Below, one piece after another: positions 25,782 through 35,326 of a stretch of DNA of 64,000 nt. The first letter of the stretch is position 1; each line of letters begins with the position of its first letter. The notes beneath the pieces were generated by a model. It was not told the origin of the DNA. It worked only from the letters and a program-made list of their open reading frames with translations, and made no database searches. A program made the position numbers and the translations under genes. This stretch comes from Thiohalophilus sp046483665 (lineage in GTDB: Bacteria; Pseudomonadota; Gammaproteobacteria; UBA6429; Thiohalophilaceae), in NCBI RefSeq assembly GCF_046483665.1, contig NZ_JAWOCR010000021.1:62001-126000 (forward strand), in the 5' to 3' direction.

Positions 25782-26882
25782 ATGTCCGGTAACAGTTTCG
25801 GCAAGTTGTTCACCATCACCAGTTTCGGCGAGAGCCACGGCCCGGCTATCGGCTGTGTCGTCGACGGCTGCCCGCCAGGTCTGACCCTGAGCGAGGCCGA
25901 CCTGCAGCCGGATCTGGATCGCCGCAAACCGGGTAAGACGCGTCATACCACCCAGCGCCGCGAATCGGACGAGGTGCAGATCCTTTCCGGCGTCTTTGAA
26001 GGTCAGACGACCGGCACGCCGATCGGGCTGATTATTCACAACACCGATCAACGCTCGAAGGATTACTCGAATATCATGCGCCAGTTTCGTCCGGCGCATG
26101 CCGATTATACTTATCAGCAGAAATACGGGATTCGCGATTATCGCGGTGGCGGGCGTTCTTCAGCTCGCGAGACCGCAATACGGGTGGCAGCCGGGGCAAT
26201 CGCCAAAAAATATCTACACGAAAAACTCGGTATCCGGATCCGTGGCTACATGAGCCAGCTGGGCCCGATACAGGCCGAGGCATTTGAGTGGGAGGCGGTG
26301 GAAGCCAATCCGTTTTTCTTCCCCGATGCCGCAAAAGTCGCCGAGCTGGAAAGCTACATGGACGCATTGCGCAAATCGGGCGATTCCATTGGCGCCCGTA
26401 TCAACGTCGTGGCCGAGGGCGTCCCTCCGGGACTGGGCGAGCCGATTTTCGATCGCCTGGATGCCGATCTGGCGCATGCCCTGATGAGCATCAACGCGGT
26501 CAAAGGGGTGGAGATCGGTGCCGGTTTTGCGGCTGTGGAACAAAAAGGCACTGAACATCGGGATGAGATGACGCCGGAAGGTTTTTTGAGTAATCATGCC
26601 GGCGGGGTACTCGGGGGTATCTCCAGCGGTCAACCCATCGTAGCCAGCCTCGCTCTCAAGCCTACTTCCAGCCTGCGCCTGCCGGGGCGGGGTATCGACA
26701 TCGATGGCAATCCCATCGAAGTGATCACCACAGGGCGACACGACCCTTGTGTCGGCATTCGTGCTACCCCGATAGCCGAGGCGATGATGGCGATCGTCCT
26801 GATGGACCATCTGCTGCGTCACCGCGCCCAGAATGCGGATGTGCAATCCACCACCCCGGTGATCCCGCCTGCCGTCCGCTAA
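25782..26882 (+). CDS. aroC: Chorismate synthase AroC
   Basis: AroC (366 aa) makes chorismate from EPSP with reduced FMN, the last shared step to aromatic amino acids. The signatures GESHGPAIGCVVDGCPPG, the RGGGRSSARETAIRVA motif and the C-terminal GRHDPCVGIRATPIAEAM are intact. The open frame runs upstream to 25674, but MSGNSFGKLFTITSFGESHG at 25782 is the family start. The preceding 263 bp hold only a copy of the GTGT(G/T)CTCGGTG-type repeat (25573-25603, reversed). Confidence 0.96.
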   Translation: MSGNSFGKLFTITSFGESHGPAIGCVVDGCPPGLTLSEADLQPDLDRRKPGKTRHTTQRRESDEVQILSGVFEGQTTGTPIGLIIHNTDQRSKDYSNIMRQFRPAHADYTYQQKYGIRDYRGGGRSSARETAIRVAAGAIAKKYLHEKLGIRIRGYMSQLGPIQAEAFEWEAVEANPFFFPDAAKVAELESYMDALRKSGDSIGARINVVAEGVPPGLGEPIFDRLDADLAHALMSINAVKGVEIGAGFAAVEQKGTEHRDEMTPEGFLSNHAGGVLGGISSGQPIVASLALKPTSSLRLPGRGIDIDGNPIEVITTGRHDPCVGIRATPIAEAMMAIVLMDHLLRHRAQNADVQSTTPVIPPAVR

Positions 26883-27077
26883 CGGTGCCGGGGTCATGGT
26901 GCAATCCGGACTCTTATCACCAGCGTGGCATCACAGAATGCAGGCATCAGCGCAGATGCCAGTCACCTTGAGAGCAGAGTGGAATACTTCATTGCACTCG
27001 TTTTCATTGCTGTCAGTGTATTCGGTGTGTCCAGTGGTTGATGTCGCGTTCTCTGAATATCGGATTGAGGTTTGAGC

Positions 27078-28247
27078 GTGTCATCCAGAGCCCCATACTG
27101 GCGGTTATCCTCGTTTTATTTGTTTTATTTTGCCAGCCTCGGTGCGCTGGTGCCGTACTGGGGGCTGTATCTCAAGTCGCTGGGATACGGCGCTACCGCT
27201 ATCGGGACCCTGATGGGTATCGTCATGGCAACCAAGATCATCTCGCCCAACATCTGGGGCTGGATTGCCGATCACACCGGCAAGCGTATGGCGATTGTCC
27301 AGCTGGGCAGTCTGCTGGCGGCATTGACCTTCATGGGGGTCTATGTCTCATCCGATTTCTGGTGGCTGGTACTGGTCATGGCCGTGTTCAGTTTTTTCTG
27401 GAATGCGGCACTCCCCCAGTTCGAGGCGACGACCTTCAACTACCTGGCCGGAGAGGTTCATCGTTACAGTTCTATCCGGCTGTGGGGTTCGGTCGGCTTT
27501 ATTTTGTCTGTCTGGGGGGTGGGTTATGCACTGGAAGGTCAGGCGATACAGTGGCTCCCCCATGTTTTGTTGTTTTTGTTTGCGGCTATCTGGCTCAGCA
27601 GTGTGGTAGTCCCCGAAGAGGCGGCCGGTCATATGTTGCTCGATCATCAGCCGCTTCGCCAGGTGCTGGCAAAACCGGCGGTGGCCGGCCTGCTGGTGGC
27701 CTGTTTTCTGATGCAGGCCAGCCACGGTCCTTATTACACTTTTTACTCTATATATCTGGAAGAAGTGGGTTACTCGCTGAATAAAATTGGCTTGCTCTGG
27801 GCTCTCGGTGTGCTGGCGGAAGTCGGGGTCTTTCTGGTTATGCACCGGCTGGTGCCGCGTTTTGGGTTGCGCTGGTTGTTGATGCTCAGCCTGCTGATGG
27901 CGACAATGCGCTGGGTACTCATTGGCCTGTTTCCGCAATGGGTTTCGATCATGATTATGGCCCAGCTGCTGCACGCTGCCAGTTTCGGAGTTTATCACGC
28001 TGCAGCGATACAGATGATTCACCTGTTTTTTACCGGTCGGCACCAGGGCAAGGGGCAGGCACTTTACAGCAGTCTCAGCTTTGGCGCCGGAGGCGCGGTG
28101 GGCAGCTTTTATAGCGGTTATCTTTATGATCTGGCCGGGCCGCTGGTTATGTACAGCCTCGCTGCAATGCTCAGTCTGGTTGGAACGCTGGTGGTATACA
28201 TATTTGTTTATCCCCCACAAGCTTCGGAGGCCGCCGGGGGAAGATAA
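27078..28247 (+). CDS. MFS transporter of the HcaT-like (phenylpropionate permease) family
   Basis: A 389 aa integral membrane protein with about 12 hydrophobic helices. The N-terminus PYWRLSSFYLFYFASLG and the segments WGWIADHTGKR and YSSIRLWGSVGFI are typical of the MFS_1_like/HcaT group. GTG 27078 has GAGG at a good distance; the TTG at 27072 is too close to it. Substrate cannot be read from sequence. It precedes mqo by 76 bp on the same strand. Confidence 0.88.
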   Translation: MSSRAPYWRLSSFYLFYFASLGALVPYWGLYLKSLGYGATAIGTLMGIVMATKIISPNIWGWIADHTGKRMAIVQLGSLLAALTFMGVYVSSDFWWLVLVMAVFSFFWNAALPQFEATTFNYLAGEVHRYSSIRLWGSVGFILSVWGVGYALEGQAIQWLPHVLLFLFAAIWLSSVVVPEEAAGHMLLDHQPLRQVLAKPAVAGLLVACFLMQASHGPYYTFYSIYLEEVGYSLNKIGLLWALGVLAEVGVFLVMHRLVPRFGLRWLLMLSLLMATMRWVLIGLFPQWVSIMIMAQLLHAASFGVYHAAAIQMIHLFFTGRHQGKGQALYSSLSFGAGGAVGSFYSGYLYDLAGPLVMYSLAAMLSLVGTLVVYIFVYPPQASEAAGGR

Positions 28248-28323
28248 ACAAACCCGCCTGTTGGCCGATAAAGTTCGAAACTGTTGTTTATAACCCGTAC
28301 CAGAAAAAGGTATTGATGATCCG

Positions 28324-29676
28324 ATGTTAACCCAGGCGAGAATTCATGAAGGGCCGATCTATGATGTGCTTATTATGGGTGGCGGTATTTCCGGCGCCGC
28401 TCTGTTGTACGAACTGGCCCGCTATACGGATCTTCATGAGCTTTGCCTGCTGGAAAAGCGTGACAGCATTGCCGGTCTGAATTCACACGGTCGCAACAAC
28501 AGTCAGACCCTGCACTGCGGTGATATAGAAACCAATTACAGTCTGGAAAAAGCAATACAGGTCAAGGCCACTGCCGCCATGGTGGTCAATTACTGCCAGC
28601 AAGTACAGGAACGCGACAGTCTGATTTTTAAGTATCCGAAGATGGTACTCGGTGTCGGTGCCAGCGAGTGTCACGAGCTGCGTGAACGTTATAAACAATT
28701 TCATCAGCACTTCCCGGGGATGCAATTGCTGGAGCGGGATCAGATTGCCGAAATCGAACCCCGCGTGGCCGTCAATCGACATCAGGAGATTGTAGCGCTC
28801 GCCGTGCTTGATGAGTATACCGCGGTCGATTTCCATGCCCTGGCTAACAGTTTTATTCAGCAGGCCCGGCAGGAACGCAATAAGCAGGTGGCCGTGCACC
28901 TGTCTACGTATGTGCAATCGATTCACAAAATGGATGACTATTACGAAGTGGTGACCAGCCGGGGAACTTATCGTACCCGTTTTGTCGTTGTCTCCGCCGG
29001 CGCGCACAGTCTCCTTTATGCCCAGAAGCTGGGCTATGGTCTGGATTATTCCTGCTTGCCGATGGCAGGTAGTTTTTATTACACACCCGGAGTTCTCAAT
29101 GGCAAAGTCTATACTGTGCAGAAAAAGAATCTGCCCTTCGCGGCGATTCACGGGGACCCCGATGTACTGGTGCCGAACAAAACCCGTTTTGGTCCGACTG
29201 CTCTGATGTTGCCAATGCTGGAGCGCTATAACCTGCGCACGGTAGGGGAGTTTTTTAGAGTGTTTCGCCCTGATTGGCGTGTGTTGAAAGTTTTCTGGGA
29301 TCTGTTCCGGGTGAGTGAGATACGCAATTACATGTTCAAGAACTTTCTGTTTGAGATACCGTTTATCCGCAGACTGTTGTTCCTGCGCGATGCCCGCAAG
29401 ATTGTCCCTGATATGAAACTCAGTGAGCTGGAGTTTGCCAGCGGTATCGGTGGAATACGCCCGATTATGATCGATAAACTGAATCGCCAGTTGCATCTGG
29501 GAGAGGCGAAGATTAATCCGGGTAACGGAATTATTTTTAATATGACACCGTCTCCGGGAGCCACCAGTTGCCTGGGGAACGCGGAAAAGGATATGCGGAT
29601 TATTGCCGATTATCTGGGTTGTCGGATTGATACCCGGCGATTCGAATCCGAGCTGATCTCGGGTCAGTCCGAATAG
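28324..29676 (+). CDS. mqo: Malate:quinone oxidoreductase-like FAD enzyme, epsilonproteobacterial type
   Basis: A 450 aa FAD protein with the dinucleotide-binding motif VLIMGGGISGAALLYELARY near the N-terminus. Segments NSQTLHCGDIETNYSLEKA, AGSFYY, AAIHGDPDVL, FGPTALMLPMLER and NMTPSPGATSCLGNAEKD follow, as I recall, the short Mqo of Helicobacter and relatives rather than the E. coli/Pseudomonas Mqo. Such enzymes oxidise malate and pass electrons to quinone at the membrane. The function is inferred from family resemblance; another hydroxyacid oxidase role is possible. Confidence 0.8.
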   Translation: MLTQARIHEGPIYDVLIMGGGISGAALLYELARYTDLHELCLLEKRDSIAGLNSHGRNNSQTLHCGDIETNYSLEKAIQVKATAAMVVNYCQQVQERDSLIFKYPKMVLGVGASECHELRERYKQFHQHFPGMQLLERDQIAEIEPRVAVNRHQEIVALAVLDEYTAVDFHALANSFIQQARQERNKQVAVHLSTYVQSIHKMDDYYEVVTSRGTYRTRFVVVSAGAHSLLYAQKLGYGLDYSCLPMAGSFYYTPGVLNGKVYTVQKKNLPFAAIHGDPDVLVPNKTRFGPTALMLPMLERYNLRTVGEFFRVFRPDWRVLKVFWDLFRVSEIRNYMFKNFLFEIPFIRRLLFLRDARKIVPDMKLSELEFASGIGGIRPIMIDKLNRQLHLGEAKINPGNGIIFNMTPSPGATSCLGNAEKDMRIIADYLGCRIDTRRFESELISGQSE

Positions 29677-29877
29677 CGATCTATACACATCAATATCGCT
29701 CGTGGGATGGATGAAAGATTTATTTTCTGTACACCTTTAAATCCAGGGATATCCGGCCCTGGCGAAACAGCCGGTGGTTGTCTTGTGGCGAACGATTGCG
29801 GACAATAGGCCTCCTTGCATGCCTGTCAGGCTCGTCAGGGATCACTGGAAAATTTACCCCTTCAGGTTGTAGAGAAT

Positions 29878-30618
29878 ATGAAATCCGCGGTTGATATGAC
29901 GTTACAGCTGGAGCAACTTCAGCACTCGCTTTGTGAACACCCTCTTTATCAGGTTCTTGACGATCCCCGTGCTGTGCCTGTTTTTATGCAATATCATGTT
30001 TTTGCTGTATGGGATTTCATGTCCCTGCTCAAGGCATTGCAGCGCGGGCTGACCTGTCTGGAGGTTCCCTGGCGACCCGTTGATACCTCGAAAGAACTGG
30101 TGCGGTTTATTAACGAGATCGTGCTGGGCGAGGAGAGCGACCTGGATCAGGAAGGACAGGCCTGCGATCACTTCACGCTGTATCTTCGGGCGATGGAAGA
30201 GCTGGGCGTGGATTACAGCATGGTACAACAGTTTCTACGTGATTTTGATTATGAGGTAATTCCTTCCGGCGCGCGGGAGTTTGTACAGATGAATCTGGAT
30301 CTGGCCGCCAGTGGTGAACTGCACCGGATCGCCTCTGCATTTTTCTTCGGCCGTGAAAAACTGATTCCGGAAATGTTCACCAGAATTCTCAACGGTCTGG
30401 GCGAGCGCAAACAGGAATGCCCGACGCTGGTCTATTATCTGGAACGCCATATCGAACTGGACGGGGAAGAGCATTCGCATCTGGCACAAAAATGCCTGGA
30501 AGTGCTTTGCGCTGATGATCCACGCCGACTTGAGGAAGCCTACGAAACCGCGGCGATGAGTCTTGAACAGCGTCGGCGGCTGTGGGATGCGGCACTCGAG
30601 CAGTACCGTCAATCCTGA
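29878..30618 (+). CDS. DUF3050 protein, heme-oxygenase-like fold
   Basis: A 246 aa all-helical protein. LCEHPLYQVLDDPRAVPVFM, FAVWDFMSLLKALQR and LERHIELDGEEHSHLA, with His and Glu residues spaced as in heme-oxygenase-like diiron proteins, identify DUF3050. The ATG at 29878 gives MKSAVDMTLQLEQLQ; the open frame further upstream is not family-like. The 200 bp upstream contains a short hairpin (CCAGGG/CCCTGG, 29743-29762) but no T-tract. Its end overlaps the convergent BON gene by 10 bp. Function unknown. Confidence 0.85.
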   Translation: MKSAVDMTLQLEQLQHSLCEHPLYQVLDDPRAVPVFMQYHVFAVWDFMSLLKALQRGLTCLEVPWRPVDTSKELVRFINEIVLGEESDLDQEGQACDHFTLYLRAMEELGVDYSMVQQFLRDFDYEVIPSGAREFVQMNLDLAASGELHRIASAFFFGREKLIPEMFTRILNGLGERKQECPTLVYYLERHIELDGEEHSHLAQKCLEVLCADDPRRLEEAYETAAMSLEQRRRLWDAALEQYRQS

Positions 30619-30959
30619 ACGACTATATGCCGGGCATTGACCTGTTTGACACCGGGCGTGGTGTTGCACAGGGAGATGATACGTTTGCGAATCGTTGCGT
30701 CGGCAACCCGTCCCTGCAGCGTGACGATACCCTGTTTTGTACTGATAGAAATTTGATTGGCGTTGATCTCGGGAGCCACAATCAACCGAGAGCGAATCGC
30801 CGCACTGATACGAACGTCGGAATGACCGCTGTGGTTGTCATTGAAACCATACTCACTCCCGCTGTCCCGGGCGGCGCCGGTGGCAGCCAGTGTTCCACAG
30901 CCCGTGATCTGGCCAGCCAACCAGAGAAATAACAGAGGCAGTATTATTGAGTAGCGCAC
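30609..30959 (-). CDS. BON-domain lipoprotein
   Basis: A 116 aa protein with an N-terminal lipoprotein signal (SIILPLLFLWLAGQITGC; lipobox ITGC) and a single C-terminal BON domain (SAAIRSRLIVAPEINANQIS, GIVTLQGRVADATIRKRII, HIVVQD). BON domains bind phospholipid membranes in envelope-stress proteins such as OsmY and DolP. The GTG at 30959 lies 34 bp after the LysR gene on the same strand; the open frame extends into lysR but that part is not a signal peptide. Start moderately certain. Confidence 0.75.
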   Translation of the reverse strand: MRYSIILPLLFLWLAGQITGCGTLAATGAARDSGSEYGFNDNHSGHSDVRISAAIRSRLIVAPEINANQISISTKQGIVTLQGRVADATIRKRIISLCNTTPGVKQVNARHIVVQD

Positions 30960-30993
30960 GGGCTTATCCAGAGGTGAAGAGTCAGGGTCCAGT

Positions 30994-31878
30994 TTAACCC
31001 GGTTTGGCGCTTTGTTGCAGGCAGTCGAGCATCGCACTGGCGGCGTTACTTAACGTTCGGCCCGCGTGCCAGACCACACCAAGTTCACGTTCCAGCTGCA
31101 ATGCGGGCAAGTGCAAACAGGCCAGCTCTTCATCCAGCAAAGTTTGCGGCAGCACACTCCAGCCCAGTCCGATACCAACCATCATCTTGATGGTCTCCAG
31201 GTTATTGGTGCCCGGTTTGACCTGCACAGGCGCAGGCGCCTGCAAATCCGCAAATGCCTGTTCCACCAGCGTGCGGGTAAAGGTGCCATGCATGGGCAAA
31301 ATGGCCGGCCAGTCCAGCAACGCTTGCGGCGTCAGGGATGTTACCCGGGTCAGTGGATGGCCGGGAGCGACCACCAGATACAAAGCATCACGCCAGACAG
31401 CCTGGAATTTCAATTCCGCCGGTGGGGTCAGCGGCAAGGTCACCACGCCCAGCTCGCTGTCACCGTGCAATACCGCCTGGCAGGCCTGTTCCGATTCCAT
31501 GAATTGCAGGACCAGTTCCACCTGCGGATGATCGCCGCTGTAGTGACGCAGTACGGGGGGGAGGCGATGCAAACCGATATGGTGACTGGTGACCATACTC
31601 AATTGCCCGCCCACCTGACCAGAGAGATTGCGAATGCTGCGGCGGGTATCCTCCAGTTCCAGCAGAATATTCCGGGCCCGGGGCAGCAGGGCATGACCGG
31701 TCTCGGTCAGTTGCACCTGATGGCCGATGCGGTCGAACAGGGGATTAGCCAGCTCCACCTCCAGCGCCGCAATACGTTTGCTGACGGCCGGCTGGGTGAG
31801 AAATAACTGGCTGGCGGCCCGGGAGAAAGATCGCTGCTCGGCGACAGCGACAAAAGCCTGAAGGTGGGCAATATCCAT
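30994..31878 (-). CDS. LysR-type regulator divergent from leuC
   Basis: A 294 aa LysR-family regulator: N-terminal winged helix-turn-helix (LQAFVAVAEQRSFSRAASQL, FLTQPAVSKRIAALE) and a C-terminal substrate-binding domain. It is divergent from leuC across 91 bp, the place where an LTTR usually controls the facing operon; Pseudomonas has a LysR gene at the same position. Control of leuCDB is therefore an inference. No clear T-N11-A inverted repeat stood out in the A+T-rich intergenic DNA. Confidence 0.9.
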   Translation of the reverse strand: MDIAHLQAFVAVAEQRSFSRAASQLFLTQPAVSKRIAALEVELANPLFDRIGHQVQLTETGHALLPRARNILLELEDTRRSIRNLSGQVGGQLSMVTSHHIGLHRLPPVLRHYSGDHPQVELVLQFMESEQACQAVLHGDSELGVVTLPLTPPAELKFQAVWRDALYLVVAPGHPLTRVTSLTPQALLDWPAILPMHGTFTRTLVEQAFADLQAPAPVQVKPGTNNLETIKMMVGIGLGWSVLPQTLLDEELACLHLPALQLERELGVVWHAGRTLSNAASAMLDCLQQSAKPG

Positions 31879-31913
31879 GAATAAAAGTAATCAATAATAT
31901 GAAAATAATGAAT

Positions 31914-31942
31914 TTGAGTAATGATAAATCGAAGGTTAAACT
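31914..31942 (+). promoter_or_regulatory. Probable sigma-70 promoter of leuC
   Basis: TTGAGT (31914-31919), a 17 bp spacer and TAAACT (31937-31942) lie in the A+T-rich gap between the LysR gene and leuC, 27 bp before the leuC ATG. No Leu-rich leader peptide is seen. Confidence 0.55.
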
Positions 31943-31969
31943 CTGTCCAATCGCAAGACAGGAACAGAA

Positions 31970-33379
31970 ATGATGAGCGCCAGAACCTTATACGATAAAT
32001 TGTGGGATCGGCATGTGGTGCGCGATAACGGTGACGGCACCGCGCTGCTCTATATCGATCGGCATCTGATTCACGAGGTGACCTCGCCCCAGGCCTTCGA
32101 GGGCCTGCGCCTGACCAACCGTCAGCCCTGGCGGGTCGGGGCTAATCTGGCCACGCCGGATCACAATGTACCGACTACCGATCGAAGCGGTGGTATCGCC
32201 GATCCGGTCTCGCGCCTGCAGGTGGAGACTCTGGATCAAAATTGCCAGACCTACCACATTACCGAGTTTGCCATGGCCGATCCGCGCCAGGGTATCGTAC
32301 ATGTGATCGGCCCGGAGCAGGGCGCAACCCTGCCGGGGATGACCGTGGTCTGCGGTGACAGCCATACATCCACCCACGGCGCCTTCGGCGCCCTGGCCTT
32401 CGGTATTGGCACCTCGGAGGTGGAGCACGTGCTGGCGACCCAGACCCTGGTGCAGCAAAAGTCGAAATCGATGCTAATCAGCGTGGACGGCAAGACGCCG
32501 GCCGGCGTGACCGCCAAGGATATCGTGCTGGCGGTGATCGGCCAGATCGGCACCGCCGGCGGCACCGGTTACGCCATTGAATTCGGCGGTGAGGCGATCC
32601 GCGATCTTTCTCTGGAAGGACGCATGACCCTGTGTAACATGGCCATCGAAGCCGGCGCCCGTGCCGGCATGGTAGCGGTGGATGACAAGACCCTCAACTA
32701 TGTCAAAGGCCGGCCTTTTGCACCGCAGGGAGAGCTCTGGGAGCAGGCGGTCGCCGACTGGCAGGAGCTGCACAGCGATACCGGTGCCGGTTTCGACAAG
32801 GTCGTACATCTGGATGCCACCACCCTGGAGCCGCAGGTTACCTGGGGCACCTCGCCGGAGATGGTGGTCGGGGTAAATGAGACGGTCCCGATGCCGGCGT
32901 CGTTCCCCGAGCCGGTCAGACAGGAAGGTGCGCGTGCGGCCCTGAAATATATGGGGCTGGAAGGCGGCATGCCGATTTGCGAGATCCTGCTCGACAAGGT
33001 TTTTATCGGCTCCTGTACCAACTCGCGCATCGAGGACCTGCGCAATGCCGCCGCCATGGTCGACGGCCGCAAGGTTGCGGACAACATCAAACTGGCGATG
33101 GTGGTGCCGGGTTCCGGGCTGGTCAAACAGCAGGCCGAGGCCGAGGGGCTGGATAAGATATTCATTCAGGCCGGTTTCGAATGGCGCGAGCCCGGCTGTT
33201 CCATGTGCCTGGCGATGAATGCCGATCGCCTCGAACCCGGCGAGCGCTGCGCCTCGACCTCGAACCGCAACTTCGAAGGCCGCCAGGGCCAGGGCGGGCG
33301 CACCCACCTGGTCAGCCCGGCGATGGCCGCCGCCGCGGCCATCGCCGGTCACTTCGTTGATGTTCGAGAATTGACGTAA
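31970..33379 (+). CDS. leuC: 3-isopropylmalate dehydratase large subunit LeuC
   Basis: LeuC (469 aa) with LeuD isomerises 2- to 3-isopropylmalate in leucine synthesis. It is an aconitase-type 4Fe-4S enzyme; cluster cysteines lie in GSCTNSR and CSMCLAMN. Substrate-region motifs CGDSHTSTHGAFGALAFGIG and NRNFEGRQGQGGRTHLVSP are intact. ATG 31970 has AGGA upstream at the usual distance. leuD follows after 105 bp occupied by an inverted repeat. Confidence 0.97.
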   Translation: MMSARTLYDKLWDRHVVRDNGDGTALLYIDRHLIHEVTSPQAFEGLRLTNRQPWRVGANLATPDHNVPTTDRSGGIADPVSRLQVETLDQNCQTYHITEFAMADPRQGIVHVIGPEQGATLPGMTVVCGDSHTSTHGAFGALAFGIGTSEVEHVLATQTLVQQKSKSMLISVDGKTPAGVTAKDIVLAVIGQIGTAGGTGYAIEFGGEAIRDLSLEGRMTLCNMAIEAGARAGMVAVDDKTLNYVKGRPFAPQGELWEQAVADWQELHSDTGAGFDKVVHLDATTLEPQVTWGTSPEMVVGVNETVPMPASFPEPVRQEGARAALKYMGLEGGMPICEILLDKVFIGSCTNSRIEDLRNAAAMVDGRKVADNIKLAMVVPGSGLVKQQAEAEGLDKIFIQAGFEWREPGCSMCLAMNADRLEPGERCASTSNRNFEGRQGQGGRTHLVSPAMAAAAAIAGHFVDVRELT

Positions 33380-33380
33380 C

Positions 33381-33466
33381 TAACGCAGAGCACGCAGAGT
33401 CGCGGAGGCGCGGAGAAATAAATTGATTTACCTCTGCGACTCTGCGCCTCCGCGAACTCCGCGTTA
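33381..33466. repeat. Inverted repeat of the CTCTGCG family between leuC and leuD
   Basis: TAACGCAGAGCACGCAGAG with a following GGAGGCG stretch (33381-33416) is nearly the reverse complement of 33431-33466 (CTCTGCG..CTCTGCGCCTCCGCG..GCGTTA), with an A+T-rich loop of about 14 bases. The transcript would fold into a long hairpin inside the leuCD operon. Confidence 0.85.
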
Positions 33467-33484
33467 CTTTGCAGGATATGAGCT

Positions 33485-34123
33485 ATGGAAAAATTTGAGA
33501 CATTAACCGCCATCGCCGCGCCGCTGGATCGAGCCAACGTCGATACCGATGCGATCATTCCCAAGCAGTTTCTCAAGTCGATCAAGCGCACAGGCTTCGG
33601 GCCGAATCTGTTCGACGAGTGGCGTTATCTGGATCACGGCGAGCCGGGCAAGGACAACAGCCAGCGGCCGATCAATTCCGACTTCGTGCTCAACCAGCCG
33701 CGTTACCAGGGCGCGCAAATTTTGCTGGCGCGGGAGAACTTCGGTTGCGGTTCCAGTCGTGAGCATGCGCCCTGGGCGTTGCTCGATTACGGCTTTCGGG
33801 TGATTATCGCGCCCAGCTACGCCGATATCTTTTATAACAACTGTTTTAAAAATGGCATCCTGCCTATCGTTCTGGACAGCGAGACAGTAGACAGGTTATT
33901 CAAGGCCGTCGAAGTGCAGGAAGGTTATCGACTGAGCGTGGACCTCGAACAACAACAGGTTCGCACGCCCGACGGCGAAGCGATTCCCTTCGAGATCGAC
34001 GCCTATCGCAAACAGCGCCTGCTCGAAGGCCTGGATGATATCGGCCTGACCCTGCAGCATGCCGACGAGATCCGCGCCTACGAAGAACAGCAACGTCAAC
34101 AAAGGCCATGGCTTTTTCAGTGA
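33485..34123 (+). CDS. leuD: 3-isopropylmalate dehydratase small subunit LeuD
   Basis: LeuD (212 aa) is the swivelling-domain partner of LeuC. Segments LDRANVDTDAIIPKQFLKSI, LARENFGCGSSREHAPWAL and YADIFYNNCFKNGILPI are diagnostic. The stop codon TGA is the first part of a GACGAGGGACGAGG-type repeat that follows directly, so the repeat abuts or provides the gene end. Confidence 0.97.
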   Translation: MEKFETLTAIAAPLDRANVDTDAIIPKQFLKSIKRTGFGPNLFDEWRYLDHGEPGKDNSQRPINSDFVLNQPRYQGAQILLARENFGCGSSREHAPWALLDYGFRVIIAPSYADIFYNNCFKNGILPIVLDSETVDRLFKAVEVQEGYRLSVDLEQQQVRTPDGEAIPFEIDAYRKQRLLEGLDDIGLTLQHADEIRAYEEQQRQQRPWLFQ

Positions 34124-34198
34124 CGAGGGACGAGGTACGAGTGACGAGGCACTGCGCTTGAAAGCATTTCCTCGTCACTTGGCCCTCGTAACTCGTTC
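34121..34198. repeat. GACGAG-family inverted repeat between leuD and leuB
   Basis: TGACGAGGGACGAGGTACGA (34121-34140) and the adjoining GTGACGAGG are mirrored by CCTCGTCACTTGGCCCTCGT at 34170-34189. The same family occurs at 35327, 49331 and 57393. Confidence 0.85.
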
Positions 34199-34243
34199 CT
34201 GCCGAATAAAGACGGAAATTCAAATCACTTCAATCTGGATTAA

Positions 34244-35317
34244 ATGATGAGCAAGAAGATTTTAGTACTCCCGGGCGATGGTATTGGTCAGGAGATCGTG
34301 GCCGAGGCGGTCAAGGTCCTGGAAGCCCTGAAAACCGATGGCCTGAATATTGAGCTGGACGAGGCGCTGGTCGGTGGCACGGCCTATGACGAGCATGGCA
34401 CGCCGTTGCCTGATGAAACCCTGGATCTCGCTAAAGAGGCCGATGCGATTTTGCTCGGTGCAGTCGGTGGTTACAAATGGGAGTCGCTGGAGATCGCGGT
34501 CCGCCCGGAGAAGGGCCTGCTGGGGCTGCGTTCGGAACTGGAACTGTTTGCCAATCTGCGCCCCGCAATTCTCTATCCGCAACTGGCCGATGCCTCGACA
34601 TTGAAGCCGGAAGTGGTCTCCGGGCTGGATATCATGATCGTGCGCGAGCTGACCGGCGGCATTTACTTTGGCCAGCCGCGCGGCATTCGTACCCGCGAGG
34701 ACGGTCAGCGCGAAGGCTACAATACCCTGGTCTACAGCGAATCAGAAATCGAACGCATCGCACGGGTGGCCTTTGATATCGCCCGCAAACGCAAGCACAA
34801 GGTCTGCTCGGTGGACAAGGCCAACGTCCTTGAATGCACTGAACTGTGGCGGGAAGTGACAACCACGGTCGGCAAGGAATACGACGAGGTGGAGCTGAGC
34901 CACATGTACGTGGACAACGCGGCCATGCAGCTGGTGCGCGCGCCCAAGCAGTTCGACGTAATGGTCACCACCAACATGTTCGGTGATATTCTCTCCGATG
35001 CCGCCGCCATGCTTACCGGCTCCATCGGCATGCTGCCCTCGGCCTCACTGGATGCCCACGGCAAGGGGATGTACGAGCCGATCCATGGCTCGGCACCGGA
35101 TATCGCCGGGCAGAACGTGGCCAACCCGCTGGCAACTATTCTGTCAGTGGCCATGATGTTGCGCTATTCCCTGGACGAGCCGGCTATGGCCGATCGGATC
35201 GAGCACGCAGTCAACACAGTACTGGATCAGGGACTGCGCACGGTAGATATTTTCCAGGAAGGCACACAGAAAGTCGGCACCAGTGAGATGGGCGATGCGG
35301 TCGTCAAGGCGCTCTAA
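34244..35317 (+). CDS. leuB: 3-isopropylmalate dehydrogenase LeuB
   Basis: LeuB (357 aa) oxidatively decarboxylates 3-isopropylmalate with NAD. Motifs include LPGDGIGQEIVAEA, the substrate-binding ELTGGIYFGQPRG and the dehydrogenase signature NMFGDILSDAAAMLTGSIG. GSAPDIAGQNVANPLA is the adenine-binding part. Two adjacent ATG codons (34244 and 34247) are possible starts; neither has a strong ribosome site. Confidence 0.97.
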   Translation: MMSKKILVLPGDGIGQEIVAEAVKVLEALKTDGLNIELDEALVGGTAYDEHGTPLPDETLDLAKEADAILLGAVGGYKWESLEIAVRPEKGLLGLRSELELFANLRPAILYPQLADASTLKPEVVSGLDIMIVRELTGGIYFGQPRGIRTREDGQREGYNTLVYSESEIERIARVAFDIARKRKHKVCSVDKANVLECTELWREVTTTVGKEYDEVELSHMYVDNAAMQLVRAPKQFDVMVTTNMFGDILSDAAAMLTGSIGMLPSASLDAHGKGMYEPIHGSAPDIAGQNVANPLATILSVAMMLRYSLDEPAMADRIEHAVNTVLDQGLRTVDIFQEGTQKVGTSEMGDAVVKAL

Positions 35318-35326
35318 CAACTAACA

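Noticed and set aside
28483..29688. 401-codon open frame antisense to mqo
   Set aside because: It is the complement of a clear enzyme gene, shows no domain and has no ribosome site; a by-product of codon use.
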